The position numbers were made by a program, and so were the translations under genes. This document shows, piece by piece, positions 25,139 through 35,226 of a stretch of 64,000 bases of DNA. Within the stretch, counting starts at the first letter, position 1, and every line of letters starts with the position of its first letter. Below the pieces are notes generated by a model. That model did not search any database. It was not told where the DNA came from and was given only the letters and a program-made list of their open reading frames with translations. The DNA comes from Spirochaetae bacterium HGW-Spirochaetae-1 (lineage in GTDB: Bacteria; Spirochaetota; UBA4802; UBA5550). Where the stretch lies: positions 1 to 64,000 of the forward strand of contig PGXY01000007.1 in NCBI GenBank assembly GCA_002839375.1, given 5' to 3'.

Positions 25139-28100
25139 TCAGCCTGCCATCATCGTCATGATCTTTTCAACTTTTTCCCTGCCGGGCCGGTCATAAAAAA
25201 TGCCGTACCGCGTCCCGGGATCGGCTCCCCGGAGAAAAATGTAGTACACCCCGCCGAAATTATTTTCATAGGAATAGTCCCCGAGAGTGAGGGACAGGTA
25301 GCGGTGAAGGGCCACGGTGTATATATGATACTGCAGATCATAGCGGTGCTTTTTCATGGCCTCGCGAAGTTTTTCTTCCCCGTAGTCTTCGGGCGAATCA
25401 CCGAGGTAATTGGATTTCCAGTCGATAATATAATACCGTTCGCCGACACGGAAGATGCAGTCAATGAAGCCATGAAGAAACCCCTCCACCTCACCGATGC
25501 GTATATCGGCGTCAATGCACTGCAGGGAATCGGGAGAAAGATGCCCGATGGGGAAAAAGAATTCCAGTTCCGTAAGCCGGTCCTCCCATGGCACCATGGA
25601 CAGCGTAAAGGAATCATCCTCCCCCAGACGAACCGCCAGTACCCTTTTCACCATGTCCCCTGCCAGTTCGACGGCAGAGCCGTTTTTCCCGGAGAGGTCA
25701 TACTCGGCGAGAACGGCGGGAATCACTGTTTCCAGGTCCGGCGCCGTAAAATCAATAAGCTCGAATATTCTGTGGAGGGCCGTCCCCGTACGGGCTCCCC
25801 CGGGAAGGACAGCGGTTCGATCCCGGAAAACTGCCGCACCCTGCGCCTTTTCCGTGGTTTCTCCGGCCAGGCCGTCGCGGTCCTCGACCCCGGCGTACGA
25901 ATGCCCCCCGGCAAGAGCGGAGAAGCTGCTTATTTTCCAACGCCGCGTAATTGCGCCGCTGAAACTCCGGCAGGCATATTCCGTATCGGGCAGGGAACGT
26001 TCATACCTGGAAGCACCCATGAGCGGGGCTTCCTCAATACTGATCACTTTGCTGTGCCCCAGGCGTTCCTCCATATCGTTGAGCAGATACCAGGCGGCGC
26101 TTCCCCCGGTTTTATTGAAATTCCCCCAGGCCAGGTAGCATCGGTGCTGGGCCCTTGTCACGGCAACATAGAAAAGCCGCAGCTTCTCCCCAAGGGATTC
26201 GCGGCCCGCTGCTTCAACGGCAGCAGCGTCATCGATACCGACGGCGAGATATTCCTTTGTCCCGTCATGATAGGTGAAGGCGCTCTCATCCCGGAGATCG
26301 GCGGTGTCCCACAGGAAGGGACAAAAAACAATGGGGTACTGGAGACCCTTGCTGCGATGGACTGTCACGATCCTGACAGCGTTTTCATCGCTTTCGAGGC
26401 GCTGTTCATATTCCTCGCTGCGGGTCTTCTCATCGCCAATTCGTTCCATGAACCATTTGACGAGATCATGCATACCCGTGACCCCATGCAGCGACTGCCG
26501 GTGCAGGAGTTCCACGAGGTGAAAGAGATTGGTGAGACGGCGCTCACCGTCCGTGGCGGCCATCAGACCCGTCTTTATACCGTTGTCGAAAAAAAGGCTG
26601 GAAATCATATAGATAAATCCCTTCTTTTCCCACAGGCGGTGATACTCCCTGAACCTCTGGAGCCATTCTTCACGGAGGACATCATCACGGTTGAAGTTTT
26701 CCAAATAAGGAGGATCATACCCCATGAGGTTCGTAACCAGGGCCCCGCGCATGGATGAGTCGTTTGAAGGCTCCGCCACGGCCCGAAGGACGAGCATGAG
26801 ATCACGGGCTTCACCGGAGGCGAACACGCCGGCCACGCCGCTCATGATGGCGGGGATACCGGCGGCATCAAGGGCCAGCTTCAGGTCACGCGCCTCATAC
26901 CATTTCTGTACCAGGATGGCGATATGACCGGGCCTGACCCTGCTACCGCCCAGGACGGCCCCGCCGGAAAGAAGGTGCTGTATCTCGGCCACAACTCTCT
27001 CGATGATCATGGGCTGCGCCGCTCCTTTTGACAGAGGCTGCTCCGAGGGATAGTTCCATATAACCAGGGGGGGCCGCCTTTCTCCGTTGACAAGCAGGGG
27101 ACTCTCATCGGCCCTGCCTGCCGCTTCCACGTCTTCATACCCTATCCCCTGAAAAACAAAGGGATTCTCCCTGGCGAAAAGTTCATTGAAGGCCTGGACC
27201 AGGGGCGCTTCGGACCTCCAGTTTATCTTCAGGGTGTGCTTTTTGGCGATTTTACCCGAGGCTTCTATATACGAAAATACATCGGCTCCACGAAATCCGT
27301 AAATTGACTGTTTCGGATCTCCGATAAGAAAAAGAATCCCATCGCCGTGGTTGAATATGCCGTTGAATATGAAATACTGCAGCGCGTCCGTATCCTGGAA
27401 CTCATCGATAAGGGCGGCCCTGTACTTTCCCCTGAGAGCGCGCACCAGCATTTCACCCTGTCCTTCCGATTTGAGCGCATCATAGAGCCGGACCAGGAGA
27501 TCGTCGAAATACTGGACATTGTTCCGTTCCTTCCGCAGCGGCAGTTCATCACGCACGAAGCGGAAGAGTTCACCCTTCAGGCGGTGCATGTTCGATTCCA
27601 TGGCATCCACAAGGTTTTGACAAAGGTCGAAGAACGGGTGTTCCGGCGTTGTCTTTTTTGCCTTTGTCTGCTCAGCCATATTGGACGCCGCGAACTTCGA
27701 AAACACACCGTAATCGGCATCGTCATGGTCCATGCAGAAATTCACCTGCCGGAAAAGCGTTTCCAGGGACTGATGTTTGAATCCGTTTTTAATGTTTCTA
27801 TTCAGATCCGGCGAAGTCATGAGGATATTTTTTATATCCTCGGCAGAGGTTTTCCATTCATTCTTCACTGAATTCCAGGCCAGCAGGGCATTTTCCTGAA
27901 CGGCGTCACGGGGATACCTGAGTTCCACGAGCTGATGATTGATGGCGACGCCGATGAAGGCCATGAGCATATCCACGGTAAATTTCCGGGACCGCAGGTA
28001 TGCCGCCACGGGCGCCGGAGCCGGCACGATCATGTTCCGGTAATAATCTTCCACGATCTCCCGTACTATTTCACCCTGATCCGTGATCATTTCCACCGTA

Positions 28101-28537
28101 TACAGGGAACCCGTTTCAAAGGCGTAATCGCCCAGAACGCGCTGGCAGAAACCGTGAATGGTGAAAATGGCAGCCTCGTCGAAACAGATGACAGCCTGCT
28201 TCAACAGGCCGAACCGTTCCTCTCTGTCGGGGCTCTCCAGCGAACGGTCTACAATTTTCCCTATATCATCCTCGGTGCCCCTCTCACAGACGGGCCGTCC
28301 CTCCCATATTTCCACGGCGGCCCGGAGAAAATGACGAATCCTCCCCTTGAGTTCCGCCGTGGCTGCCCTGGTGTAGGTCACCACAAGTATTTTTTCCAGG
28401 GGGATTTTCATCTCCACGATAAACCGCAGGAAGAGAACGGCAATACTGTAGGTTTTGCCCGTTCCGGCGCTGGCCTCTACCAGGGCGGTGCCCCGGAGCG
28501 AAACGGCATGGGGATCGAAGGGAATCCGCCTAGTCAT
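25139..28537 (-). CDS. recB: Exodeoxyribonuclease V beta subunit (RecB helicase-nuclease)
   Basis: RecB subunit (1132 residues; E. coli 1180). Superfamily 1A helicase at the N-terminus: VEASAGTGKTYSIA (Walker A), VVTYTRAATAEL (motif Ia), LIDEFQDTD (Walker B), VHRSKGLQYPIVF (motif V) and YVAVTRAQHRC (motif VI). The C-terminal nuclease keeps the metal site GFIDCIF followed by IIDWKSNYLG, so it should be active. GAGGAGG precedes the ATG, which lies inside the last 8 bp of recC. Confidence 0.95.
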   Translation of the reverse strand: MTRRIPFDPHAVSLRGTALVEASAGTGKTYSIAVLFLRFIVEMKIPLEKILVVTYTRAATAELKGRIRHFLRAAVEIWEGRPVCERGTEDDIGKIVDRSLESPDREERFGLLKQAVICFDEAAIFTIHGFCQRVLGDYAFETGSLYTVEMITDQGEIVREIVEDYYRNMIVPAPAPVAAYLRSRKFTVDMLMAFIGVAINHQLVELRYPRDAVQENALLAWNSVKNEWKTSAEDIKNILMTSPDLNRNIKNGFKHQSLETLFRQVNFCMDHDDADYGVFSKFAASNMAEQTKAKKTTPEHPFFDLCQNLVDAMESNMHRLKGELFRFVRDELPLRKERNNVQYFDDLLVRLYDALKSEGQGEMLVRALRGKYRAALIDEFQDTDALQYFIFNGIFNHGDGILFLIGDPKQSIYGFRGADVFSYIEASGKIAKKHTLKINWRSEAPLVQAFNELFARENPFVFQGIGYEDVEAAGRADESPLLVNGERRPPLVIWNYPSEQPLSKGAAQPMIIERVVAEIQHLLSGGAVLGGSRVRPGHIAILVQKWYEARDLKLALDAAGIPAIMSGVAGVFASGEARDLMLVLRAVAEPSNDSSMRGALVTNLMGYDPPYLENFNRDDVLREEWLQRFREYHRLWEKKGFIYMISSLFFDNGIKTGLMAATDGERRLTNLFHLVELLHRQSLHGVTGMHDLVKWFMERIGDEKTRSEEYEQRLESDENAVRIVTVHRSKGLQYPIVFCPFLWDTADLRDESAFTYHDGTKEYLAVGIDDAAAVEAAGRESLGEKLRLFYVAVTRAQHRCYLAWGNFNKTGGSAAWYLLNDMEERLGHSKVISIEEAPLMGASRYERSLPDTEYACRSFSGAITRRWKISSFSALAGGHSYAGVEDRDGLAGETTEKAQGAAVFRDRTAVLPGGARTGTALHRIFELIDFTAPDLETVIPAVLAEYDLSGKNGSAVELAGDMVKRVLAVRLGEDDSFTLSMVPWEDRLTELEFFFPIGHLSPDSLQCIDADIRIGEVEGFLHGFIDCIFRVGERYYIIDWKSNYLGDSPEDYGEEKLREAMKKHRYDLQYHIYTVALHRYLSLTLGDYSYENNFGGVYYIFLRGADPGTRYGIFYDRPGREKVEKIMTMMAG

Positions 28538-31500
28538 TCACTGCCTCCTCGCGGGCATGGAGATTATAGTCCCTGAACACGATACGGGCGCAGTTTACAA
28601 AATCATCAGTCATGTCCCGAATATCCATACCGCCGAAACAGAGCTCAACATAGGGGTCACTTTCCCGCTCGCCGGCAATTTCAAAACCATCGTTCCATTT
28701 ACCCATAGCCTTCTTCAAGGCTGACGCATGGCCCGGATCCCGTCCCTGGAAAAGACCTTCATAATAGGCCCAGGAGGAGGCGGGGAAGAAGGGTACGCAG
28801 CGCCCGAGTCCCTCGCGGAAGAGATCGATTATTCCCCGGAGTATATCCGCGGCGCCCTCAACCGGTTCCATGGACAGCTCCGCATTGTAAGAGAGAAACG
28901 TGCTTTTAACGGGATAGCCGGCGGTGCAAAGATAAAGATGATATATCCAGAGCCGGAGACGATCCATGGGCTTCAGGCCCGAGGGCCTGAAAAGAATCAG
29001 CTCATCGTCATACAAATTCTTTACCGCCGCCGAAAGTTTAACATCCCCACAGGGGATTGAAAGGACCCGCCGGCTGCATTCCTTTCCGGCCACGGCGCGG
29101 GTTATCCTTCCGCCGAAGTCACGGATGCGCGCCGACAGTCTTTCATAATCGAGTTGTCCCGCCGTACCATGGGGCAGCAGGCCTTTGGCCCGGTAAATCT
29201 CCATGAGACCGCGATCTTCTCCATTAACAAGAAAATGTTTCAGCAGATCATCGGACAGCATATAGCGCGACAGCCGGTCCAGGACAAACAGCTCCCGGTC
29301 ATCATACTGCGCCTGTACAGGAGCCATATCGACATGGAGACGCCTCCCCAGAAAATGGGCCGAGGTGTTTTTCAGGAACCGGATCAGTTCCTCCACGCTC
29401 ATATCCCCGAATTCTTCAGTGAGGTTCGGGAGGGGTATGCGATACCGGTAAAAATTTCGTCCCGGTTTTCCCTGGGAGGAGAGCCTTTTCGCCGCGTCAC
29501 AGTTATCCTGCCGAAAGCTGAAGAGGCGGTCGTCGCCGCCGGCAAAATAACGGGGACTGAAAGACTGCAGGGGATGCTCCACGACAATGCGGTCCCTGAT
29601 TCCGCCGGGATTCGATGAAATATAATTTTTTTCAATATAATCCAGGAGCTCCACCACCAGGTTCGAAGGAAGCATCTCGGAGTTATCCCTGATACTCCTT
29701 CCCTCGTAGCTGATATACAGTCTTTCCCGGGCCGAGAGAAGCGTCTCCAGGAAAAGATAGCGGTCGCTTTCCCGTGTGTTCCTGTCGCCGGGCAGGGGAC
29801 TGAGGGCCATGAGGTCAAATCCCGGAGGCCTGGTGCGCCGCGGAAAGGCTTCATCGTTCATTCCCAGGAGACAGATGACGCGGAAAGGAATGCTGCGCAA
29901 AGGCACCATGGACGAAAAGGTCAGTCCGCCCGTTATAAAGCCCCGCGAGGTCATTTCATTATCGAAGCGTTCCGTAAAAAAATGCTTCATGACGGCAAAG
30001 TCCACGACCTCTGAAAAACCCGTTGTCTTTTCAACAGTCTCAAGCAGGTCGAGCTGGTTGCGGATGTACCGGAACTCATTCTCCTTTTCGTCGGTGGTCA
30101 TAAAAAACGAATCGAGCATATCAATAAAAAACAGGCGCCACGCCGACAGGCTCCTGGCTTTCCCGACTCCCTCCACCAGTTCCAGAACCCTGGCCATAAA
30201 GGTCATGAATTTTCCCAGCACGCCTGCCAGGGTCCCTTCGATCCGGTCGAAGGGAAGGACATCATGAAAAAAGGCTTCCCCGCCGCCGGCCATGGCATAG
30301 CCCAGGATCATCCTGTCCAGGCCGGCAATCCAGGTATTTTCCTCGTATCCCGGAAGACCCAGCTTTTCCCTGAAAGCACCGTCGGCTCCCCATCGGATGC
30401 CTGTGTCGGCAACCCATTGCTGGAGCTGATCCAGGGCGGCCAGGTCAAGACCAAAATGATCGCGGACCGGTTCTGCTCCCAGGAGGGTGAGCACCTTTGA
30501 TGCTTCAAGGCGGCTCACGGCCAGGTCGCAGAGGCCGAGGAAGAGCCCGGCTATACGGTTGGCCGAACTTATGCTCCTGTCGGCGATGGAATAGGGAAAA
30601 CGGACATTCTCGCTGGCCGTGCCGAACACGGCGTCGATGTAGGGGGCATAGGCGTTGATATCGGGCGTCAGTATGAGAACATGGGACGGCATGAGGGTGC
30701 TATCCTCATCAAAAAGAGACAGCAGGTAATCATGGAGAACTTCCACCTCCCTCATGGCGCTGTGGCACGAGGCGACCCGAACCGAGGCGTCGCGGGGATC
30801 CAAGGGTTTTTTTTCCCGTACCTCCCCGCCGTTTTCCGATAGGTTAAGAATATCTCCCTGTATCCGCATCAGAAGCGTCTCCCCCTGCGGTTCATCAAAA
30901 AATGATTCTTCAGCGGCATCCATATCGCCGCCGGAATATATCGATGAAAAGAAATCCCTGCCCGATTTCCCCATGGAGGCCAGGAGGGTATTTCCCTTTT
31001 CATAATGGTATTCCTCGAGCGTCGTGTCCCGGTTTTTCAGTTTCATTCTCAGGCGCGCCAGTTCCCGGTCCGAGCGGATATCCCCCCAGTAATACCGGCA
31101 GGGATTCATGAGAAATAGGTGTACCGCCGTATGGGCGGACAGACCGCGAAGCAGGCTGATATAAAAATCGGGAAGTACCGATATGCCGAAGACCAGGACC
31201 CTTCGCGGAAGCCGGTTCATCGCCTCGGCGTCCGGTGATTCCAGGGCGCGCAGGCAGCTCATCAGTGAGGTATATCGGTTAGGATACCGGGAACCGTGTC
31301 TCTCCTTCAGGGCAAGCCAGATTTTCCGCTGCCACAGCTCATGGGGACTTTCATAAAACAGCTTCCCCGATTCCCAGGCCTGGAGCATCTGCGGCCGGTA
31401 TATGGCGTACTGGTCAAACATATCGGCGATCTTCGAAGAAACCTGGTAGAGCTTGAGCGCGTTGCCTGCAGCATAGTCTGTCACGATGGACAGATCATGA

Positions 31501-31832
31501 TCCTCCCCCGCCGTTTCGTCCAGAAATTTCATAATGGTCCAGGGAAAGGCGTTCCTTTCGAAGGGGGAACCGGCATACGAGGCGGATATGACGTCGCGTT
31601 CTATCATGGAAAGGAGTTCAGCCGGTGATATGAAAAGTCCGTTGGAAAAGATGCCGTTGTGGTCCGCCATGCGCAGCGAGAGCCACCGCTTCATTCCCTC
31701 GGTCTGGACCATAATCACCTCGCGATGAAACGGTGAAGGGGCCGGGTCCTCGCGGAGAACGCGGGCGGCCTCATGGGCGAGAGCTTCAAGCCTGTTGCTG
31801 GTATAGAGATGAATTCCCGGCGTTCCCGTCAT
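28530..31832 (-). CDS. recC: Exodeoxyribonuclease V gamma subunit (RecC)
   Basis: RecC subunit (1100 residues; E. coli 1122), the scaffold that holds RecB and RecD and scans for Chi. The N-terminus (LYTSNRLEALAHEAARVL, VIMVQTEGMKRWLSLRMAD) and motifs such as RVLVFGISVLPDFYI and VICLLGMNDEAFPRR are typical. It lacks intact helicase ATP motifs, as expected. First gene of the operon. Order C-B-D is as in E. coli but without ptrA between. Ribosome binding site is weak. Confidence 0.93.
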   Translation of the reverse strand: MTGTPGIHLYTSNRLEALAHEAARVLREDPAPSPFHREVIMVQTEGMKRWLSLRMADHNGIFSNGLFISPAELLSMIERDVISASYAGSPFERNAFPWTIMKFLDETAGEDHDLSIVTDYAAGNALKLYQVSSKIADMFDQYAIYRPQMLQAWESGKLFYESPHELWQRKIWLALKERHGSRYPNRYTSLMSCLRALESPDAEAMNRLPRRVLVFGISVLPDFYISLLRGLSAHTAVHLFLMNPCRYYWGDIRSDRELARLRMKLKNRDTTLEEYHYEKGNTLLASMGKSGRDFFSSIYSGGDMDAAEESFFDEPQGETLLMRIQGDILNLSENGGEVREKKPLDPRDASVRVASCHSAMREVEVLHDYLLSLFDEDSTLMPSHVLILTPDINAYAPYIDAVFGTASENVRFPYSIADRSISSANRIAGLFLGLCDLAVSRLEASKVLTLLGAEPVRDHFGLDLAALDQLQQWVADTGIRWGADGAFREKLGLPGYEENTWIAGLDRMILGYAMAGGGEAFFHDVLPFDRIEGTLAGVLGKFMTFMARVLELVEGVGKARSLSAWRLFFIDMLDSFFMTTDEKENEFRYIRNQLDLLETVEKTTGFSEVVDFAVMKHFFTERFDNEMTSRGFITGGLTFSSMVPLRSIPFRVICLLGMNDEAFPRRTRPPGFDLMALSPLPGDRNTRESDRYLFLETLLSARERLYISYEGRSIRDNSEMLPSNLVVELLDYIEKNYISSNPGGIRDRIVVEHPLQSFSPRYFAGGDDRLFSFRQDNCDAAKRLSSQGKPGRNFYRYRIPLPNLTEEFGDMSVEELIRFLKNTSAHFLGRRLHVDMAPVQAQYDDRELFVLDRLSRYMLSDDLLKHFLVNGEDRGLMEIYRAKGLLPHGTAGQLDYERLSARIRDFGGRITRAVAGKECSRRVLSIPCGDVKLSAAVKNLYDDELILFRPSGLKPMDRLRLWIYHLYLCTAGYPVKSTFLSYNAELSMEPVEGAADILRGIIDLFREGLGRCVPFFPASSWAYYEGLFQGRDPGHASALKKAMGKWNDGFEIAGERESDPYVELCFGGMDIRDMTDDFVNCARIVFRDYNLHAREEAVND

Positions 31833-31913
31833 GCCATGCCGTCCGCTGCTCCTGTAAGTGACTCTTTATACAGAAGTACAGCAGGTGACATAAGATGTCA
31901 AGGAAAAGAATGC

Positions 31914-33884
31914 TCACGAGCGGGATATTCTCACCGCAAGCCTTTCTTTTTTCCGTGCCTTCAGAAAAACAACCTGGCCCTCCCTGTCCTCGACGATATC
32001 CGCTCCCTGGGCCTCAATCGCATATCCCCGGGGATACTGCAGTGCCGGAACAAATATTTCCGTAGGCTCAGGAATATCCGGATCTGCCTCAAAGACCAGC
32101 ACAAAAAGCCCGCTCATCAAGTCAAATTTCATTTCCAGCGGCGTTCCCTGTACCAGCCGTGCAAAGGGACGGACAAAGCCTTCCAGTGCCCTGCCGCCGC
32201 TGCTGCTGTCATTTTTGTCCGTCTGCTGATCGCGTGAAAAAATGCTCAGATCCTCCTGGTTCCAGCCATCGCCGGCGCGCAGATCGTTTCGGTTCGAGGC
32301 AGTATAGTTCCATTGCGTGGAATTAAGAAAGAGCCGGTCCATGGCATTGTACATGAGGTCCAGGGCCTGCACGTGCTTCTTCCATATCCTGCCGTTCCGC
32401 TTTCCCCTGTCCCATTTCCTGTAGGCCCGTGCCCCATTTATATCGTAGGGAATGCCGAATTCACCTATAAGCGTGGGACAGCCCCCGTTGATCGCTGTCG
32501 AGGCTTCCCGGAAACGACCCAGCTGGTGCACATACATGTTTTCGATATTGCGTAACCCGAAAACCCACCGGTCCCTGAGCAGATCCCTGGTGACGGGATA
32601 GCTCACCATTTTCAGGCCCAGTATCACGTTGTCATACCAGTGCGTGGCATTGATGAAGTTTTCCGGCATGCTTCCGCTTAAACGGGGATGATAAAAGGCC
32701 TTTTCGGCCGGCTTCTCACCGAAAATCATCCAGTCCTTCCTTATGGAACGGACTGCATCGGCTACACGGCCCATAAAGGGAGACAGGCAGTCCTCTTCGA
32801 ATTCAACGGGCTTTCCCTTCACGGTCCGAAAGAAATCATTGCGCAGTATGGCAAAAGAGCCGTCCCCTTTCAGTTCCCAGGCCCCTGCCGACTGGAAGGG
32901 ATCGGTGTGTCCCGGCAGCCAGATGGAGACCCTGTTCCTGTTGACTGTTACGGTCCCGCGGGGCACGGGCCTCCCTTTCAGCAGGGAAACCTTCGCCATG
33001 GGAACCTCGAGACAGAGGCCATGGGAAGCTGCCAGGGCGTTCACGGGCGACCAGATTATGCCCGGCATTTCCGGTTCCCCTTTGTAATAATCGACATCAC
33101 TGAGATCCATAGCGCTGCCGATCCATCCCTGGCCGGGTTCATTGAGGGAATCGAAGCCCAGCACATGGGGCATATCCTTCACCCGTTTCGCCACCTGGAC
33201 CATGGAATCGATATAATGCCCCTGCAGATAGTCCTGGACGTTTTTACCGTCAATCAACATTTCCGGTGCGAAGTCACGGCCGGCGAAAAAGAGCGTCCAC
33301 ATGATACCATTTACGCTGTACCGGTAATTGGTGAACCAGTTCATGGTGGGATAGTTTTCTTCCTGCCTGGGCCGGGGATCGCTGTAATCGTACTTCATCT
33401 GCATCACCAGGGCCGCGTCAGCGGCACTTATCTTCGTGTAATCAATACCGATTTTTTCAAAGAGCCAGCAGGGAGCGCCGTCACCGCCGGTCATGCGGCT
33501 CCATACATCCTGGTGAAAATCGACAAAGACAAACAGGCCGTACCTGCCGGCCATATCACATATCTTCGCGTAATAATCGAGATATTCCTCGTCATATTCC
33601 CCTGGTCCCCGGTGCTCCACGGCCTCCCAGGTGGTGAGGAGCCGCAGCACGTTAAACCCCCAGCCGCGAAGACGCGACAAGTGCTCATGGGCCTCATCGA
33701 GAGGGAAGGGTCTGCCGACAAAGGAAACCTCGCGGTGATCGGAAAAATCCGTGGGAATATGAGTCCCGCCGTCGGGCCAGGGCACCTTGCAGTCCCCGCC
33801 CAGGTTGACGCCGCGGAGAATTACCCTGCGGCCGTACTCATCGGTAAACCATTGCCCGTCTATGTGCAGTTTTGAAAGTTCCAT
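31914..33884 (-). CDS. GH5 glycoside hydrolase, glucosylceramidase/steryl-glucosidase-like
   Basis: Glycosidase of about 656 residues with the GH5 (beta/alpha)8 fold. The acid/base Glu is in LNEPGQGW (E249), the nucleophile Glu in IGEFGIPYD (E475). The segments FVDFHQDVWSRMTGGDGAPCW and WNYTASN resemble the endoglycoceramidase and GH5_12 (steryl/flavonoid glucosidase) branch rather than cellulases. No signal peptide is visible, so it should be cytoplasmic and act on an imported or internal glycolipid or glycoside. I chose the ATG at 33884 (AAAGGAG 9 nt upstream); an in-frame ATG at 33905 lacks a good site. Substrate is inferred. Confidence 0.82.
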   Translation of the reverse strand: MELSKLHIDGQWFTDEYGRRVILRGVNLGGDCKVPWPDGGTHIPTDFSDHREVSFVGRPFPLDEAHEHLSRLRGWGFNVLRLLTTWEAVEHRGPGEYDEEYLDYYAKICDMAGRYGLFVFVDFHQDVWSRMTGGDGAPCWLFEKIGIDYTKISAADAALVMQMKYDYSDPRPRQEENYPTMNWFTNYRYSVNGIMWTLFFAGRDFAPEMLIDGKNVQDYLQGHYIDSMVQVAKRVKDMPHVLGFDSLNEPGQGWIGSAMDLSDVDYYKGEPEMPGIIWSPVNALAASHGLCLEVPMAKVSLLKGRPVPRGTVTVNRNRVSIWLPGHTDPFQSAGAWELKGDGSFAILRNDFFRTVKGKPVEFEEDCLSPFMGRVADAVRSIRKDWMIFGEKPAEKAFYHPRLSGSMPENFINATHWYDNVILGLKMVSYPVTRDLLRDRWVFGLRNIENMYVHQLGRFREASTAINGGCPTLIGEFGIPYDINGARAYRKWDRGKRNGRIWKKHVQALDLMYNAMDRLFLNSTQWNYTASNRNDLRAGDGWNQEDLSIFSRDQQTDKNDSSSGGRALEGFVRPFARLVQGTPLEMKFDLMSGLFVLVFEADPDIPEPTEIFVPALQYPRGYAIEAQGADIVEDREGQVVFLKARKKERLAVRISRS

Positions 33885-33936
33885 CTTTTCGATCTCCTTT
33901 ATCATGTTACTCGCTCATTTACTTATGGGCACCTCG

Positions 33937-33982
33937 AAAAATAAAGTTTTTCATTAACAATATAATGAAAAACTTTATTTTT
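33937..33982 (-). terminator. 19-bp perfect A/T-rich inverted repeat after the radical SAM gene
   Basis: Arms 33937-33955 and 33964-33982 are exact reverse complements over 19 bp with an 8-nt loop. They start 6 bp after the stop of the maturase-like gene. On either strand the 3' arm ends in U5, so it can act as a terminator in both directions, though the stem is nearly all A-U. Confidence 0.6.
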
Positions 33983-33987
33983 CCCGA

Positions 33988-35226
33988 TCACCCGCAGCAT
34001 TTCTTGTATTTCCGTCCGCTGCCGCAGGGACAGGGATCATTTCTGCCGGGACGCATACCGGCAGCAGCAATCCTTTTCGCCGATTCTCTTTCAGCATCCC
34101 CGGCACGCTGCGCCTTCCAGCGGGCAGCCAGCATCGTTAAAACGGGATCGGCATGTTCAAAAAACATCCGGAACGCCTCGCAGAGATAGCTTTTGTTGTT
34201 TTCATGAGATACACCGTGCCTGTCCTTCGGGCACCCTCCACTGCAATAAACAAGCCACGGACAGGCGATGCAGTCATCATGAAGCGCCGATTTCAGCCTG
34301 CCGAACTCGAGCTGCCGCGGCGAATTGAGCATTGCAGCCAGGTCCTCCTTCATGAGATTTCCCAGGAACCAGGACTCCCCGACGAAAAAATCACATGAAT
34401 AGACATCGGCGTTATGCTCCACGACAACATAGGTCCCGCATTCCTCCAGAAGAGTACAGTCGGGGGGATTCATTCCCACATAACGGTAAAACACCGAATC
34501 GAAAAAACGGACCGATATGGACGGAATCCCGTCATGAAAATCACCGATCCATCGATCAAAAATGGTGCACAGAAAAGAGCCGTATGCATCGGGCGTAACG
34601 GAAAAATCCTTCACCGCTAACGTATGGACCTCATGAGTTTCAACACAGGGAATGAACTGCATATACGTGAGGCCGTTTTCTTTTAGAAAATCATATGTCT
34701 CGCCGGCATGCCGTACGGAATAATCATTCACCACGGAAAGGGCATTGACGGCAACACCGGCATCGAGGAGAAGTTTTGCCGCATCAAATACTCTTGCCCA
34801 GGACCCCCTGCCACCGGCAGTCCTGCGATAATGGTCATGCACATGTTCCGGCCCGTCGATTGACAGTCCCACAAGAAAATTGTACTGTCGGAAAAAAGCG
34901 GCCCAGTCCCTGTCCAGCAGCAACCCGTTGGTCTGCATACCGTTTCCCATGACCTGCCCCCTGCCGTAGCGCTGTTCCAGTTCCACGGCCCTGCGGAAAA
35001 AATCCAGTCCCATGAGAGTAGGCTCTCCGCCCTGCCAGCCGATGGAGGCTTCTCCGGTGCTCTGCCCAAGGAGCTGCCTCAACATCTCCTCCAGCACCTC
35101 CATGGACATGCGGTGGGGGCTTCCGCCGGGAAACAGCTCCTGCTTCCCGTAATAAAAGCAATACCGGCATGCCAGGTTGCAGTCAGGCCCTGCCGGTTTA
35201 ACAAGAATGGAATTCAGCTTCTTCAT
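33988..35226 (-). CDS. Anaerobic sulfatase-maturase-like radical SAM/SPASM protein with SEC-C tail
   Basis: Radical SAM enzyme of 412 residues. The [4Fe-4S]/SAM motif is C16-x3-C20-x2-C23. Further Cys in the second half (DCTLLEECGTYVVVEHNADVYSCDFF, DDCIACPWLVYCSGGCPKDR) form the SPASM clusters. This is the plan of anSME, which makes formylglycine from Cys/Ser in sulfatases in the absence of oxygen. The last 20 residues (GRNDPCPCGSGRKYKKCC) are a SEC-C zinc motif. Its ATG overlaps the stop of the upstream SpoIIE phosphatase (ATGA). No sulfatase is in the window, so the target could be elsewhere or a different peptide. Confidence 0.88.
   Translation of the reverse strand: MKKLNSILVKPAGPDCNLACRYCFYYGKQELFPGGSPHRMSMEVLEEMLRQLLGQSTGEASIGWQGGEPTLMGLDFFRRAVELEQRYGRGQVMGNGMQTNGLLLDRDWAAFFRQYNFLVGLSIDGPEHVHDHYRRTAGGRGSWARVFDAAKLLLDAGVAVNALSVVNDYSVRHAGETYDFLKENGLTYMQFIPCVETHEVHTLAVKDFSVTPDAYGSFLCTIFDRWIGDFHDGIPSISVRFFDSVFYRYVGMNPPDCTLLEECGTYVVVEHNADVYSCDFFVGESWFLGNLMKEDLAAMLNSPRQLEFGRLKSALHDDCIACPWLVYCSGGCPKDRHGVSHENNKSYLCEAFRMFFEHADPVLTMLAARWKAQRAGDAERESAKRIAAAGMRPGRNDPCPCGSGRKYKKCCG

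Noticed and set aside
24914-26758. A 614-residue open plus-strand frame opposite recB and recD
   Set aside because: It lies antisense to two genes with clear catalytic motifs, has no domain or ribosome binding site, and results from high third-position G/C in the real genes.
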